From: Rhizophagus clarus
Taxonomy: Eukaryota; Glomeromycota; Glomeromycetes; Glomerales; Glomeraceae
Direction of reading: 5' to 3'
Assembly (NCBI GenBank): GCA_015698045.1
Contig: BLAL01000053.1
Coordinates: forward strand, 374,501 to 438,500
DNA: 64,000 nucleotides
Position numbers and translations under genes: made by a program. Positions 34,174 to 45,429 of this stretch are shown here, piece after piece. Every line of letters begins with the position of its first letter. The stretch's first letter is position 1. Below the pieces are notes generated by a model that made no database searches, was not told where the DNA came from, and worked only from the letters and a program-made list of their open reading frames with translations.

Positions 34174-36258
34174 CCCAGTAAAAAGTTTATGTTGATTTTT
34201 TGTATAAAAAATGTAAGTTACAAATTTAATACGATTATGAGCATCCATTTGTACAGTATTTGTAAACAATTTGTAGTAAACTTGTAATGTTTTATATAGA
34301 ATTCAAAGTAAATTCGTCATAAACTTGCAATGTTTTTATGTAACATTTAAAATAAATTTGTTTATTATTTATATATGAATTACTGTGTATATATGAAATA
34401 CAATCTATTAAAATTTGTAAAAAATATATGAGAATTGATGTCTTTCTAAATTAGTGAAAAAAATTAAAAATAATATAAGGAAGAATGGAATATAAAAAAA
34501 TTAAAAAAATATGATAAATTATACAATATATGGATTTGAAGTAGCAGAACAAGATATAGTCTTACTACAATAAATTTCCCACCTAAGAAATTTTTGATCG
34601 TAAAATGAGCTATTGGACCTCTTTCAAAATTGGATGATATTGTGTACTTTATTGTACTTGTCAAAGACTTTATATAGTGATCTATAGAATATCTTTGGTT
34701 TGCTAAGAATTTCTGGTTCGTCTTTGGCCACTTGGTTTGGGATTACGGTTTCCATAAATGACTCCAAATTGTTTTTGTACATTACTGTGAATATACCTCC
34801 CATTTTTTAAGTTATGACATCTTTCGATATTCCTAAGTCAAGAAATGGTCCTGCGTACCTCATTGGTATTTAAAAAAAAAAAAAGAAAAAAAGTAAAATG
34901 TTAATAAAACATTTTGCCAAAAAAAAATCATTTCATCAAAATTTTACTAAAAGAATTAAATTCAAAAAAATATATAGTCCTGATTTCCTTTTCCATGCGC
35001 CCAGACCCGTCTAAAATAAAAAAAAGATAGAATTTGAAACATCATTATACATTTCATCATAATAAATAAACTAAGACAAAAAAAAACTTACCATAACGGC
35101 ATCCAAAGAGATTTGAAGAAATATCTATAAAAAAAAAGAACTATTAATATCTATTTGTTAATATTAAAGGAAAAATTTGAAAATTTACGAAATGTTACAT
35201 CCAGGAGACCAAAAGCCGCCTAAAAAAGAAAAAGAAATAAGTAACCACCATTTTTAAAAAAAACTAAAAAAAATAATACTTCCACTAAAGTCCCAGTCCA
35301 AAAAGCTGAAGAACTGCCTAAAAGAAGAAAAATCCAAGTGTTAGAAAACGTTTTGTTAAATAAACACATCAAAGAATAATTCAAAAAAACTCTACCCTAC
35401 CGATTTGTTACACCAAAATTCCACGTCCAAGAAGACCGTAAGAAGCATCTAAAAAAAAGAAAAAATTGTTAAAATAAATAATTAAGATTTAAGAAAAAAA
35501 TTTCCTACCATTATTCCCACACATCCAAATACTCAAAGTCTAAAAAAATAAGAAAAACAACTATTAGAAATTGTTCATTAAAATTAAACAATTAAAAAAA
35601 AGATGAACTTACCGGAAATTGCACCAAAGGAGAGAAACTGACACTTAAGATTTCTTTAACAAAAAGTGTGAGAGAAGCGGGAAAAGAGAAAGAAAAGAGA
35701 AGGGAAATGTAAAGTAAAGGGAAAAGGGAGGAAAGGAAAAGGAAAGAACGAGGGAGAGACGAAGGAAAGTACAAAGGAAGTGAAAGGGCGAACGAACTGA
35801 AGGAAAAGGGAAGAATGTGAAAAAAAAGCAAAAAAAAAGTTTAAAAAAAAAAAGTTTAAAAGAAAAAAGTTTAAAAGAAAAAAAAGTTTAAAAGAAAAAA
35901 GTTGATCGAAGTCATCGAACTGCGGATTATATCACATACTGACATACACGTGATACATATTTTTATAACGCGAAAATCATTACGAAGATCAATATAATTA
36001 TTTTTTCAACTACACAAAAGTTAACAAAAAGTAAATTATACAAATTTATAAGTTTCATATGAATTTAAAAAATTTAAAATATAAAAATTGTACAATTTCT
36101 GTTTATTAAATGTTATAAATCTTACAATAATTGTACATTTAAATTTTACAAAAAAATAAAATTTGATTTAACTATACGAATACTGAATGAAAATTGGACA
36201 ATAATTACAAAAACTAAACAAAAATTGTACAATTTCCGTATGATGACTTTTTACTGGG
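34174..36258. mobile_element. Nested 2085-bp TIR element (CCCAGTAAAAAGT) carrying a short-exon array
   Basis: Perfect 13-bp inverted ends CCCAGTAAAAAGT (34174-34186) and ACTTTTTACTGGG (36246-36258) are flanked by ATC on both sides (34171-34173, 36259-36261). The pre-insertion sequence AATATCCCGAAAAT is preserved in the related copy at about 57350-57363, which proves the insertion boundaries. Sub-terminal AATTTGTA/TACAATTT repeats lie at both ends. Inside is minus-strand short-exon array D. A 3-bp target duplication with C-starting TIRs resembles CACTA-type elements. No transposase is recognised, unless the short-exon gene is it. Confidence 0.85.
35092..35653 (-). other. Minus-strand array of short exons (31-48 nt), array D, inside the nested element
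   Basis: In transcription order (plus coordinates): 35613-35653 (41 nt), 35509-35539 (31), 35401-35448 (48), 35286-35317 (32), 35189-35219 (31), 35092-35124 (33), with one or two further possible exons down to about 34820. Each has a minus-strand acceptor TAG/AAG after a T-rich tail and donor GTAAGT, GTAGGA, GTAGGG, GTGGAA, GTAAAT or GTAAGT. Exons share a TTTGGA/CTGGATG core; in one frame or another they read S-F-G, L-F-G-L, A-F-G-L-L or L-F-G-C, so they look like diverged copies of one exon. A single stop-free joint frame was not found. Low-complexity purine sequence at 35690-35890 lies upstream. Confidence 0.52.
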
Positions 36259-36852
36259 ATCCCGAAAATGCAGTGTTTTCGGAACAGTTTCCGGACACAC
36301 AGTGTCCAGAATTTCCGGACAATATTTTAGAATTTTTTTCCGGACATTTTCTGGACATTATCCGGTCACTTATTTTTTATAGGGTTGTTGCATATATCAT
36401 ATGAATAATGAGAATAAATATATGTTTATATGTTAAGAAGACCGACCGTACAATATCAAAACTATACTTTAGAATTTAGAAGAAATTTTTTAAAATACAA
36501 TAAATGTAAAAGTAAATAATTTAAAAATTATTGTAAAGTTGAAATTAAAAAATTATCAACATAAAAAAAATTAAATCACATGATATTAATGAGATACAGG
36601 CGTCTTTTAAAAACCAGTCTAGATAAAAATATTACTATACAATCAATTAATTAATAAAGAAATTAAGCGGAATTAGAAATTAAGTGGAATTTAATGTTTT
36701 TATATTTCACATAAGTTGTATCATTCGATTTCAAAAGTTATTGTATTAAATAAAACATTAATTTCTCAGAAATCTTTTAGTCGGTACTATAAAGCATCTT
36801 TTATTAATTTAATATTTATTAATATAAAATACTTATCTCTTATTTTTTTTCG

Positions 36853-37170
36853 TTGTTTACTAAAAAAAGGTGATATGATCGAAGAGTGATATGTATGATT
36901 AAAAACCAGACAGTCGGTAAGATGCTATATATAGAATGCAAAAAATTTGATTTCCATTTATGGAAATCACTGTATGATCGACATGGAAAACAACAAGAGA
37001 CATGTTGTTTTACAACAAGTCACTTGTTGTGTTGATCAACATGTAAAAACAACATGTCACTTGTTGTAAAACAACAAGTAGCATGTTGTTTTATAACAAG
37101 TGACATGTTGTTTTACAACAAGTGACTTGTTGTTTTTACAACATGCTTTTGAATTACACGGTACGCCATA
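36853..37170 (-). repeat. ACAACATGTCACTTGTTGT palindrome-rich element, copy 2 (inverted)
   Basis: Reverse complement of the element at 20342-20690, including the tail (TTTCCATTTATGGAAATCAC near 36950) and the block of AACAAGTGACATGTTGTTTT repeats (36985-37145). Two copies in opposite orientation 16 kb apart show that this is a dispersed element. Confidence 0.75.
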
Positions 37171-37179
37171 CAAATCAAT

Positions 37180-38770
37180 TAAAATGATGATTAATGGAAA
37201 TAATCTACAATAAGTCGATAAAAAAATAATTTATTAAGCCAAGATAAAATATAAAGTAAAAAAGTATAGAATAATTTTGAAATTTTCTTTTTCTTAAATA
37301 GTTTTACAAGGTAAATAAAGTGAACTTTATGAACTGGAATTTTCGAAACTTTTAAGAATGTAATTAGCATTATTTTTTTTTAGAATATAATTTTTTCATT
37401 TTTTTAAGATATTTGTGAATTGAAACTACTTAAAAGAACGTTACTGATTCTGGTACAAACATGTTGAATTAAATACTATTTCTTATATTTAAGCTAAAAA
37501 CACGTTTATTTCATAATTTTAACTTTTATTTTAAGAAAAACCAACTTATTTCTAAAATGGTTTTTAGATAATGTACAGCTTAATGATTGATTATTGAGAG
37601 TTTTTAATGTAATTAATAGGAACGCGTTTTCTTAGGCATTTTAACAAATAATCCTTTATTCAAAATGTATTAATAATTCGCGTTCTTTTATTTCATATGT
37701 TTGGAGAAAAATTCAACTTTAATATTTTTAAGTTAGTTTTATTTTTTATTGTATTTTTTTTTTAACGTTCATAATGTTTTATAAAAATTTCTTTTTTTGT
37801 TAGATTTTTAGCTTTGCCTTTAAAGGCAATATGAATCCCGCTTAGATGGATCTTGAATGTGTTTCTTTCTTCTTCGTAAAGGTACTATTGGTTATTCTTT
37901 TAGGTATTATTTCTTTTGGGAATAATGGATGTGACACACCGTTCCTTTTTTCGACAAATTTATTAATTGGGATCTTTCATTTACTGCTGTTTTAATTTCT
38001 ACATAACCTACAGTATTAGGATGCGCAGTCAGCTAATTAAGTCAAAGCTATATATATGTGGTATTATATAAAATTTTACTATTAAAGAATTTTTTTTAAT
38101 TACGACAATAGTAAATATTGATCCCGTTATATTTTTATAAATCCTATTTTATACTGTACAATATGGTATTGGTAGCATTGCTCGCTAAAAAATCCAAAAT
38201 TTTAAAAGTTCGATAACTTTGTATTTAATTAGCATTTGGAAAATCCAAAATTTAAATGGACACTAAATAATTTATTCCTTATGTAAATATGTTGGTAAGC
38301 ATTATTTATTTTTGAGACACGAACGAACTTTTTTGGAATAAACAAACTGTCATATGAAAGAGACATTGATTTATAATACTTTTGTAAAATTTGGAATTTA
38401 ATAATAGGAAGAGTTTGATTTTATGGAAGCATAAAAAACATCAATTAATAAGATTTATTATAAGATGGAGTTAATTATTAGTTTAATCAGAAAAACCTTT
38501 AATGGTAATTAATAGTTAGTGCCGAGTAACTGTTATATTTGCAATAAGTGATATGATTGGTGGAATTTGCTGAGCTACAGCAAATTCCACTGATTATAAT
38601 CTTATTGCAAATATATGTAAGCTAAGGCACGACAGTGCCGCAATTATGAGGCACGTGTGCCATGTAACTGTTTTATCGGTATATAAATAGTCTAATTTAA
38701 ACTTTTTTTAAACTCTTTCTCATAAAGCTTCTTTTTTTACGAGTAATTTTTTCAAAAAAAATAATTCTAT
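37180..38770. other. Intergenic stretch upstream of the recombinase-like pseudogene
   Basis: No gene seen. An inverted repeat GGAATTTGCTGAGCTACAGCAAATTCC around 38562-38588 forms a strong hairpin (TGGAATTTGCTG / CAGCAAATTCCA). A TATA box (TATATAAATAG, 38680-38690) lies about 90 bp before the ATG at 38777. Confidence 0.5.
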
Positions 38771-39449
38771 TATAAAATGTCACAAAATATTTTACCTAAA
38801 GGTAATCACTTACCTTCAGTTGAACAACTATCAGCACTTGCGAAAGGAAGAGTTCCCCCAAACACAGTCGCTAATACTGAAAAGTGGTAAGAATAATGAA
38901 TAAATGAAGAGCAAATGTCAATTATATTTATCCCTTGGAAAGTCAAGATACTATTGAACTACAAGTTTCACAATTCCTTTGTGGCGTAATTTCACAAAAC
39001 GGTGATTACTATTCACGAAGTTCTTTAAAATGCTTTATCCGCAATTAGTAGATACCTGCAAAATGTTAAACCGGATTGGAGGTACAATCTACATAATAAG
39101 GTTGATTTTCCTGATCTATACGCACGTTTTGATGGTCTTCTCAAGGATATGAAAAAAAAGAGTATTGGTGAAACAAAATCTACAGATGGATTATCAACAG
39201 ATGAGATTCGTCATATTATTCAACATGAAACTTTAAATCCTAATGTCCCTTTGGGTTTGCTAAAACGGGTTCTCTTTTGGATTATATATTAGGTGCACCA
39301 AGGGGTGGTGAGCATGTTAATTTGCTTGCTTCCCAGTTAGTTGATACTCCAGATGGGATTATTTTTAGAAAAGGACAACAAAAAAATGATCAAGGAGGAA
39401 TTGATGGCAATCAATTTGATTTAAATATTCCTTTTCCTCCTGATCCTAC

Positions 39450-42093
39450 TAGGGTATGGAAAAGTTCGGGTCTGGGACTTTAGGACTGAGTCTTTAAACT
39501 CAGTCTTGGTAAGACCAAGTCCTAATTTTTGGGACTTAATTTGGACGGTCCCGAATTGGTTTTTATAATAAACAATATAAATAAATTTTAATTTTGCAGA
39601 TCTTTACTGCAATTTAATTAGTCATGTGAAATATGTAAATCATTACACGTCTTCTTACCATCAAAATTTTCGCGTTTAGCATTTTTACTTTACTTCACTC
39701 TTCCCATCGTTTCTTCCTTCCCATTAAATTTTTCAGTAAAATGTCTTATTCGAATTATGATTTTGAAGATTTTAACAATTTTGATGAATTCGAACCTTTT
39801 GAACAAGATGCACCTCCTATAGAAGATGAAGAAAATGATGATAATTATGAAGACAGTGAAGATGAGACCTCACCTCAATCTCGCCGAACTTCACCAACAT
39901 GGAAGTATTTTAACGAACAAACAATTCAACATCCAGGATACCCAGTTTGTTGCAAATGTCAATGTGTTTTTGGAAAAAAAACTGGAATTTCAACTTTAAA
40001 ACGACACTTAGCATCTACACATAAAATAAAGATAGGAAATGTCAAAAATACAGGAAAAAATCATAGTACTTTGGATTTTAGGCGAACTGATCCTTGGCCT
40101 GAAAAAGAAAAAAATGAACGAGATATTGCAGTAGTAGAGTGGGTAATTGGAGATGCACAACCCTTCCGTTCTGTTGAAAACTTGCGATTTAAAATTATGA
40201 TCAATAAATTTGATTCTCGATATCAAATTCCAGATGAAAAAACAGTAAAAACTTTGGTAGTTGATTATTTTAAAGAACAACGTAAAAATATACAAGAAGA
40301 TTTAAATGCAATTCCAGGCAAATTATCTTTAACAGCGGACATGTGGACCTCAACATGTAATAATGATGCATTTCTTGGCCTGACAATTCATTATATTGAC
40401 AATAATTGGAACCTAAAAAACTTTTTATTAGATATTATTTCTTTTACTACACGTCATACTGGAAACAATATAGCAAATGCAATAAAATCAGTTTTAACAG
40501 AATTTAATCTACTTGAAAAAACTTTGGCTTTAACTACTGATAATGAATCGGCGATGGTAGTTTGTGGAAGAATAATTGCAGAGGAACTTACAAGAGAACT
40601 TAATGATCAGTCTTTTCGACATTATAGGTGCTCTGCACATATTTTAAATTTGGCCGCGCAGCAAGGAATTAAAATTATTGATGATGAGGTTGTTAAAATT
40701 CGCGAGTTAATGAAAAAAATTAAACATTCAACTCTAAGGTGTGATAGATTACGAGAATTGTGTTCAATAGAAAATTTAACATATTACAAACCACAATTGG
40801 ATGTTGAGACCAGGTGGAATAGCACCTATTACATGATTGTAAAATTCCAAAAAATGTTGCGACCTATTGAGATGTTAGCTGCAACAGATCAAGGCATTAA
40901 AAAATTTGTACCGGACGCGCAAGGATGGATAAAAATAAATGTAAGTGTTAGCTTTTATTTTTCTATCCATCATTAATAACGATATTAACATTAATTACTA
41001 ACATACCTAATCCAAAAATAAACTACATTATGACTAATTTACAACATGAATAGGACACTCTTACATTACTTGAACCATTAGAAAAAGCAACAGTATTGCT
41101 TTCAGCTTCCTCCTATCCCACCATTTCTGATGTAAGGTTTTTGTTTCTTGGAATCCAACAACATCTAAACGATTATATTGGAAAAGAAGGATTTAGTCAA
41201 AGTGAAGTAGCATCATCAATACTTCAAAAAATTGATCAGTACTGGGAAGTAGTGGATTCATCTACCTTAGCGTCTACAGTACTAGATCCACGTACAAAAC
41301 TTACTTTGTTTTCTACTGGAGAAGAATCAACAAATGCAATTAATGCAGTAAAAAGGCGTTTTTCTGAATATCATACACCAATGTCTCAACCAGCTGTAAT
41401 TAATCATGATAATGGTGAAGTAGGAGGCGATTAAATAATAGTACCTTAAATATTACAAGACCATCATCTGGAATTTATGAGGAGATTGACCGGTATCTTG
41501 CTTTGCCATGTGATGATAATGTTGCACCATTGCTATGGTGGCAGGCTCATTTTCGAGAGTTTCCAGCATTAGGAGCAATGGCACGAGACTATTTATCCAT
41601 TCAAGCTACTAGTGTTGCGTGTGAGCAAGCATTTTCTGTGGCGAGTAATACTATAACTCGCACAAGAAATAGATTGCAACCAGATACGTCTCGTGCATTA
41701 TTGTGTTCAAAAAGTTGGCTTGAAAAAGGAATAGGAGAGAAAAGAAATTAAGGGTAATGGTAACGTTTAATTGTTTATAGTAATATAATCACTGTATATA
41801 CTTTTGTTCATGTTCAGAAAATTTTTTTCAACCTACAAAATAAAAATGTGGCTTTGATGGGAATTATTACAACGCCATTACTTAAATGGTTAGCATTTTG
41901 ATTATCGGCAAATTAATAAAATTTTTTTTGTAGCTCGTAATAAATAAGTATTAATTAACCAATCAATTCAATCGAGACTAAGTCCTAACTAAAGTCCTAG
42001 TTTCGGTCCTTAAACTGGGTCCGGTCTGTCCATGTGCCAGGACCTGTAAGTCTTGGGACTTTAACCGGACTGTAACGGACTTTCCATTCCCTA
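39450..42093 (+). mobile_element. hAT transposon (2644 bp) with exact 8-bp target duplication
   Basis: Target duplication GATCCTAC at 39442-39449 and 42094-42101. Terminal inverted repeats TAGGGTATGGAAA (left) and TTTCCATTCCCTA (right) differ at one position. The 8-bp duplication, BED zinc finger and C-terminal hAT dimerisation region identify the superfamily. Terminal regions carry GGGACTTTAGGACTGAGTC-like and TCCTAGTTTCGGTCC-like repeats, typical sub-terminal transposase sites. The two ends are only slightly diverged, so insertion is not ancient. Confidence 0.92.
39741..41751 (+). pseudogene. hAT transposase (BED finger), one frameshift
   Basis: Exon 1 39741-40940 (400 codons), intron 40941-41053 (GTAAGT...TAG, phase 0), exon 2 from 41054. 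An acidic N-terminus is followed by a BED-type finger (C-x2-C ... H-L-A-S-T-H, about residues 70-92). The RNase H-like core has A-D-M-W-T-S (first Asp), T-D-N-E-S and R-C-S-A-H-I-L-N-L, then R-W-N-S-T. After about 126 codons of exon 2 a stop appears (41432-41434). The frame that restores homology (S-T-L-N-I-T-R-P-S-S) starts two bases off, so about 2 extra bases lie at 41425-41437. The hAT dimerisation motif Y-L-S-I-Q-A-T-S-V-A-C-E-Q-A-F-S then ends at 41751. Apparently inactive unless the frameshift is a sequence error. Confidence 0.82.
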
Positions 42094-43089
42094 GATCCTA
42101 CTGGGTTTGTTGGTCTAAATCATGATATCAAAAAATTCCTTTCTCTTCGACCTCAAAAAGGAAAATGTCCATACCTTTATTTATCAGTTAGCCGAGATGC
42201 TAATGGTATTTGTTATTTTAGCATATATTAATTTTATAGCTATAGCGCAAGGAAAATGGTATGTTGACAAGCAACTGGCTGATCGTACTATTCGTTCAAT
42301 GTTTAAAAACATATGTGTTGAATGTGAAATTGACATAAAAGGAAGAAATATTTGTAATCATCCTGGAAGAAAAACAAGTATTTTTGAATTGTTTGATCTT
42401 GGAATTCCTGAAAATACCGGTATGGCAATCATTGGACATAATTCTGTTGGTGGGTATCATGCATATGCCAAACCAAATAATAATCACAAAAGAGAGGCAC
42501 TTTCTGGAATTGTTAACCGACTTGATGGACTTCCTTCATTACCATCTTCCAATACTACAATTGTAAGTTATTTTTTTAAATTCTGATATATTGCTTAGAT
42601 GTATAATATAATATTAACTAATTTATTAATATTGTTTATTGGATGTACTTATGTAATAATTCTTTTTTAAAGGGGAATTCTGTTTTTGGCTTTTGTACTG
42701 CCAAGGAAATTATGCAAAAAGATAATCATAATTCTGCTGAACCTGACGAAAGTCATACTTTCAAGAAAAGAAAAATCACAAACACAAGAGGGTGAAAATA
42801 GTCAAGAAATAGCACTTTTAATATATAAACTAAAAACTAATAATTAAAATAAATAAAAATAGTGATATCTAGTAATAAATAACAATTTATATGGCACCAT
42901 ATATAGTTTTGGTTTAATTAGTTGCACACCTTAGTGACCTATGTTACCCTGGCTTTAAAATAATGACGTTGTTTTTTGATTTGTAGAATAGTACCGAATA
43001 CTGTCAACCATAAAAAAAAAACTTTCCGTTGTCCATTTCTGTTGAGGACCATTTGTGCTATATTATACCCACCAGTAATTGATTTTTTA

Positions 43090-44870
43090 ACTATGTTAAC
43101 TAGAACCCCATATATCATCCTCTTTTGAAAATCGCAACTTTAATTTGAATAACCAAAGAATCCATCAGGAGTAAATTTGGTATGTCCTGCTACCATAAAT
43201 AATGAATATGTAATTTTTCCATGTAAATTGTTGGCAATGCGCCATGCAAAATACATGATCATCCGGTACAATTATCTGCATGGATTATCATGCTTTTTTC
43301 GCCTAGAACCTGTTTTTCAAAATAATGGTGGACTAATGAAATTATAGTATCGGCACTTTTTCAACATTTTCATCTTCAGGAATCAAATAATTTACCTAAT
43401 AATGACAATTAATTAGAAAATTAAAAATATTATGTTAAAAATCACAAATTACTTACTTGTCTTGGAATCCCATCTTCACAAACACCAAAAGTTGTACTTT
43501 ATATAAACTTTTGAAATATATTGTACCCTATTTTTTAAAATAAGTTATTTATATTAAATTTTGCAAAATTAATATTTATTTAATTTAATTTACCTCCTGT
43601 TAAAATATCACTGCTTCAACAAAATCCCAGGATAGATGATTTTCAAGTCTAAAGAATAGGGTATACCCAGTTACCCACCCCTGGTCGTGGAACATTTTGA
43701 TATTCTTGTAATCTAATTGGAATTCGTCACGCAGTTTTTACTTAAAGCAAAAAAAGTTAACAAGTTAAAAAATTTAATAAAAGTTCTAAAAAAACTACCT
43801 GAAATTTTTCTTTCTAGTTGGGCCCAAGGAATGTCAATTTTTTGCTTCAATTCTGACACTGGCCACATTTACGAATTAATTGCATTGATTTACACTTATG
43901 AAATAAATCGCTAAAAATTTTGTACTGGTAAATATTTTGCCATACTCGACAAAATGTATGAATGCTCACAACTAAAGATTCATCATTATTATTATTGTTT
44001 TCTATTATGTCGGTGTATAACGCCAAATGATGCATAACTTTCAACTTTCACTTGCTGGTAAATAAGTAGCTTTCTCCCTGAAATGACGATCTTTTCAAGA
44101 AGTATTGATAATTAATAACTTATTAACAATAACATAAAATCATTAAAAAAAATACTTGATTAGTACCTGGTAATGTGAGTCCATAAATATTTGCATAATA
44201 GATTATAAATTTTATTGTAAATTGTTTTAAAGGGTATGATGTTATTACTTTTCTGACTGATCAAACCATGTACTGTACAATTGGAGCAATATTATATTCA
44301 CCAATATGCCTACAAATTGTTTCCCATCCTTTTTTCCAATACTGTAAAATGTTAAAAATGCTCCCATACATATCTTGGTTCCTTCAAATAATAATCACTA
44401 GTTAAACATACTTTTTCTTTTTTTGGTTTTACTTGGTTGGGCATTTGCATTAAGCATTCTTAATAAAAACATACAGTATTTTACTGATTTTTGTTTAATT
44501 TTGAAACAATTGAAATTTTTTCATTGTTACTTCATAATTAATAATATTATCGATTAAACATTTTTTTGAACAAGGAATGGTTTTGAGAATTATTTTTTGA
44601 AACACTTCAATTTCTTGTTCTTGTAATCTTTCATTAAACTGCTCTTGAGCCTCGAACATTTTGCTTTCTTCATATTGCAATGGATCCTTACACTTTGAGC
44701 ATTCGTGAAAATTGATAGAATTGTATCGTCGTTTACATAGTAGATATCAAATTTCTTCATGACCTTCATCGGTAGTATTATTAACATAATCAATGTTAAA
44801 TTTATATTCTTCTTGTAATTCTTCCAAGGTGACATTTAATTCATGAAGTTCTTGATGTGTATCGATAAAA
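43090..44870 (-). pseudogene. Decayed transposon-type protein gene (H-A-D-N-C...M-V-A-G-H-T-K-F family)
   Basis: On the minus strand, fragments around 43180-43390 read E-K-S-A-D-T-I-I-S-L-V-H-H-Y-F-E-K, then I-I-H-A-D-N-C-T-G, then A-W-R-I-A-N-N-L-H-G, then F-M-V-A-G-H-T-K-F, in shifting frames. A donor-like GTAAGT follows G-V-C-E-D-G-I-P-R-Q near 43455. Further upstream (44495-44860) are helical pieces with E-C-S-K-C-K-D and E-A-Q-E-Q-F-N-E-R-L. I know this motif set from uncharacterised transposon-associated proteins with an RNase H-like fold. Multiple stops and shifts show it is dead. Confidence 0.5.
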
Positions 44871-44879
44871 AGATTTGAA

Positions 44880-45355
44880 ACATTTTTTTAATTTGCAAAT
44901 TTCTGTAGTTAATCTTAATCTAAATACCATGAATGGTAAGAGAAAAAATCAGGTTGATAATAAAAATTATTTCTTTATTGATTTATTAAAGGCACTAATT
45001 CTCATCAAATAACTTTCAAAGTTAATAAGACGAAAGTACTTACCTGTTAAAGATAAAATTAAATAATTTTGTATAGAAAATAATTTATAAATAGAAGCTT
45101 TATTATATTTAATTTATAAAATTTTTATTATTGAGACCCTAAACATGAACTAAATTGTCGCTCTTGCTAGTAAACGCTAGTAAAAGTGAAAAAAAAAAAA
45201 ATTTTTTTTTTCGTACGTTTAGTCGACTTGAGATTTAACGGCTAAACTATTTATCCAATACTAGTCCAATCAGATTCCACCCCTTTTTAATGACGCATGC
45301 CCACATTTTAAAATTGGTCACAATCTGCATTTTGCATAAATAGTACTACACAAAC
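44880..45355. other. Intergenic stretch upstream of microexon gene copy 2
   Basis: No gene seen. TTTTGCATAAATAGTACTACACAAACA near 45330 begins the block shared with copies 1 and 3. Confidence 0.4.
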
Positions 45356-45357
45356 AT

Positions 45358-45400
45358 TACACAGACAACTACATATACTTTGAATAATGAGAAAAATATA
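45358..45400 (+). promoter_or_regulatory. Conserved core promoter block, microexon gene copy 2
   Basis: TACACAGACAACTACATATA (45359-45378), then CTTTGAATAATGAGAAAAATA, lies 30-70 bp before the ATG at 45430. The same words precede copy 3 (ACACAGACAACTATTATATA) and, more loosely, copy 1. The TATA-like element is CATATAC here. Confidence 0.48.
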
Positions 45401-45429
45401 TTTTTACTTCTTTTAGGAATTATTCAGGA

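Larger units (their letters stand above)
33648..36384. mobile_element. CCCTATAAAAA TIR element, copy 2, split by a nested element
   Basis: The left end CCCTATAAAAAATAAATG (33648) and right end TTATTTTTTATAGGG (ends 36384) match the terminal repeats of the uninterrupted copy at 56832-57479, and both sides carry TTG (3-bp target duplication). Sequence 33648-34173 matches the left part of that copy and 36259-36384 the right part. The 2.1 kb between is another element. The minus-strand frame at 33624-33995 is a shadow of the TGTCCGGAA/TTCTGGACA repeats. Confidence 0.85.
38777..42795 (+). pseudogene. Tyrosine-recombinase (Crypton/DUF3504-like) gene, broken and split by a hAT insertion
   Basis: It starts M-S-Q-N-I-L-P-K at 38777 but frames break near 38885 and again before 39277. 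Recognisable pieces: the N-terminal SAM-like part around 39040-39180 (I-S-R-Y-L-Q-N-V..., F-P-D-L-Y-A-R-F-D), then L-G-A-P-R-G-G-E-H-V-N-L (39290 on), then, after the hAT, G-F-V-G-L-N-H-D-I-K-K-F and further P-G-R-K-T-S-I-F (the H-x-x-R-like box, C-N-H-P-G-R-K-T) and I-I-G-H-N-S (42360-42480). The final intron is 42563-42672 and the stop is at 42793-42795. Removing the hAT and one 8-bp duplicate joins P-P-D-P-T to G-F-V-G in frame. Another frameshift lies near 42215-42240. It is probably a dead transposon-derived recombinase. Confidence 0.68.

Noticed and set aside
40008..40295. 95-codon minus-strand frame inside the hAT transposase
   Set aside because: Antisense shadow of a clear transposase exon.
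43717..44044. Small open frames on both strands (65 codons each)
   Set aside because: They overlap each other and sit inside the decayed minus-strand transposon gene; no independent support.
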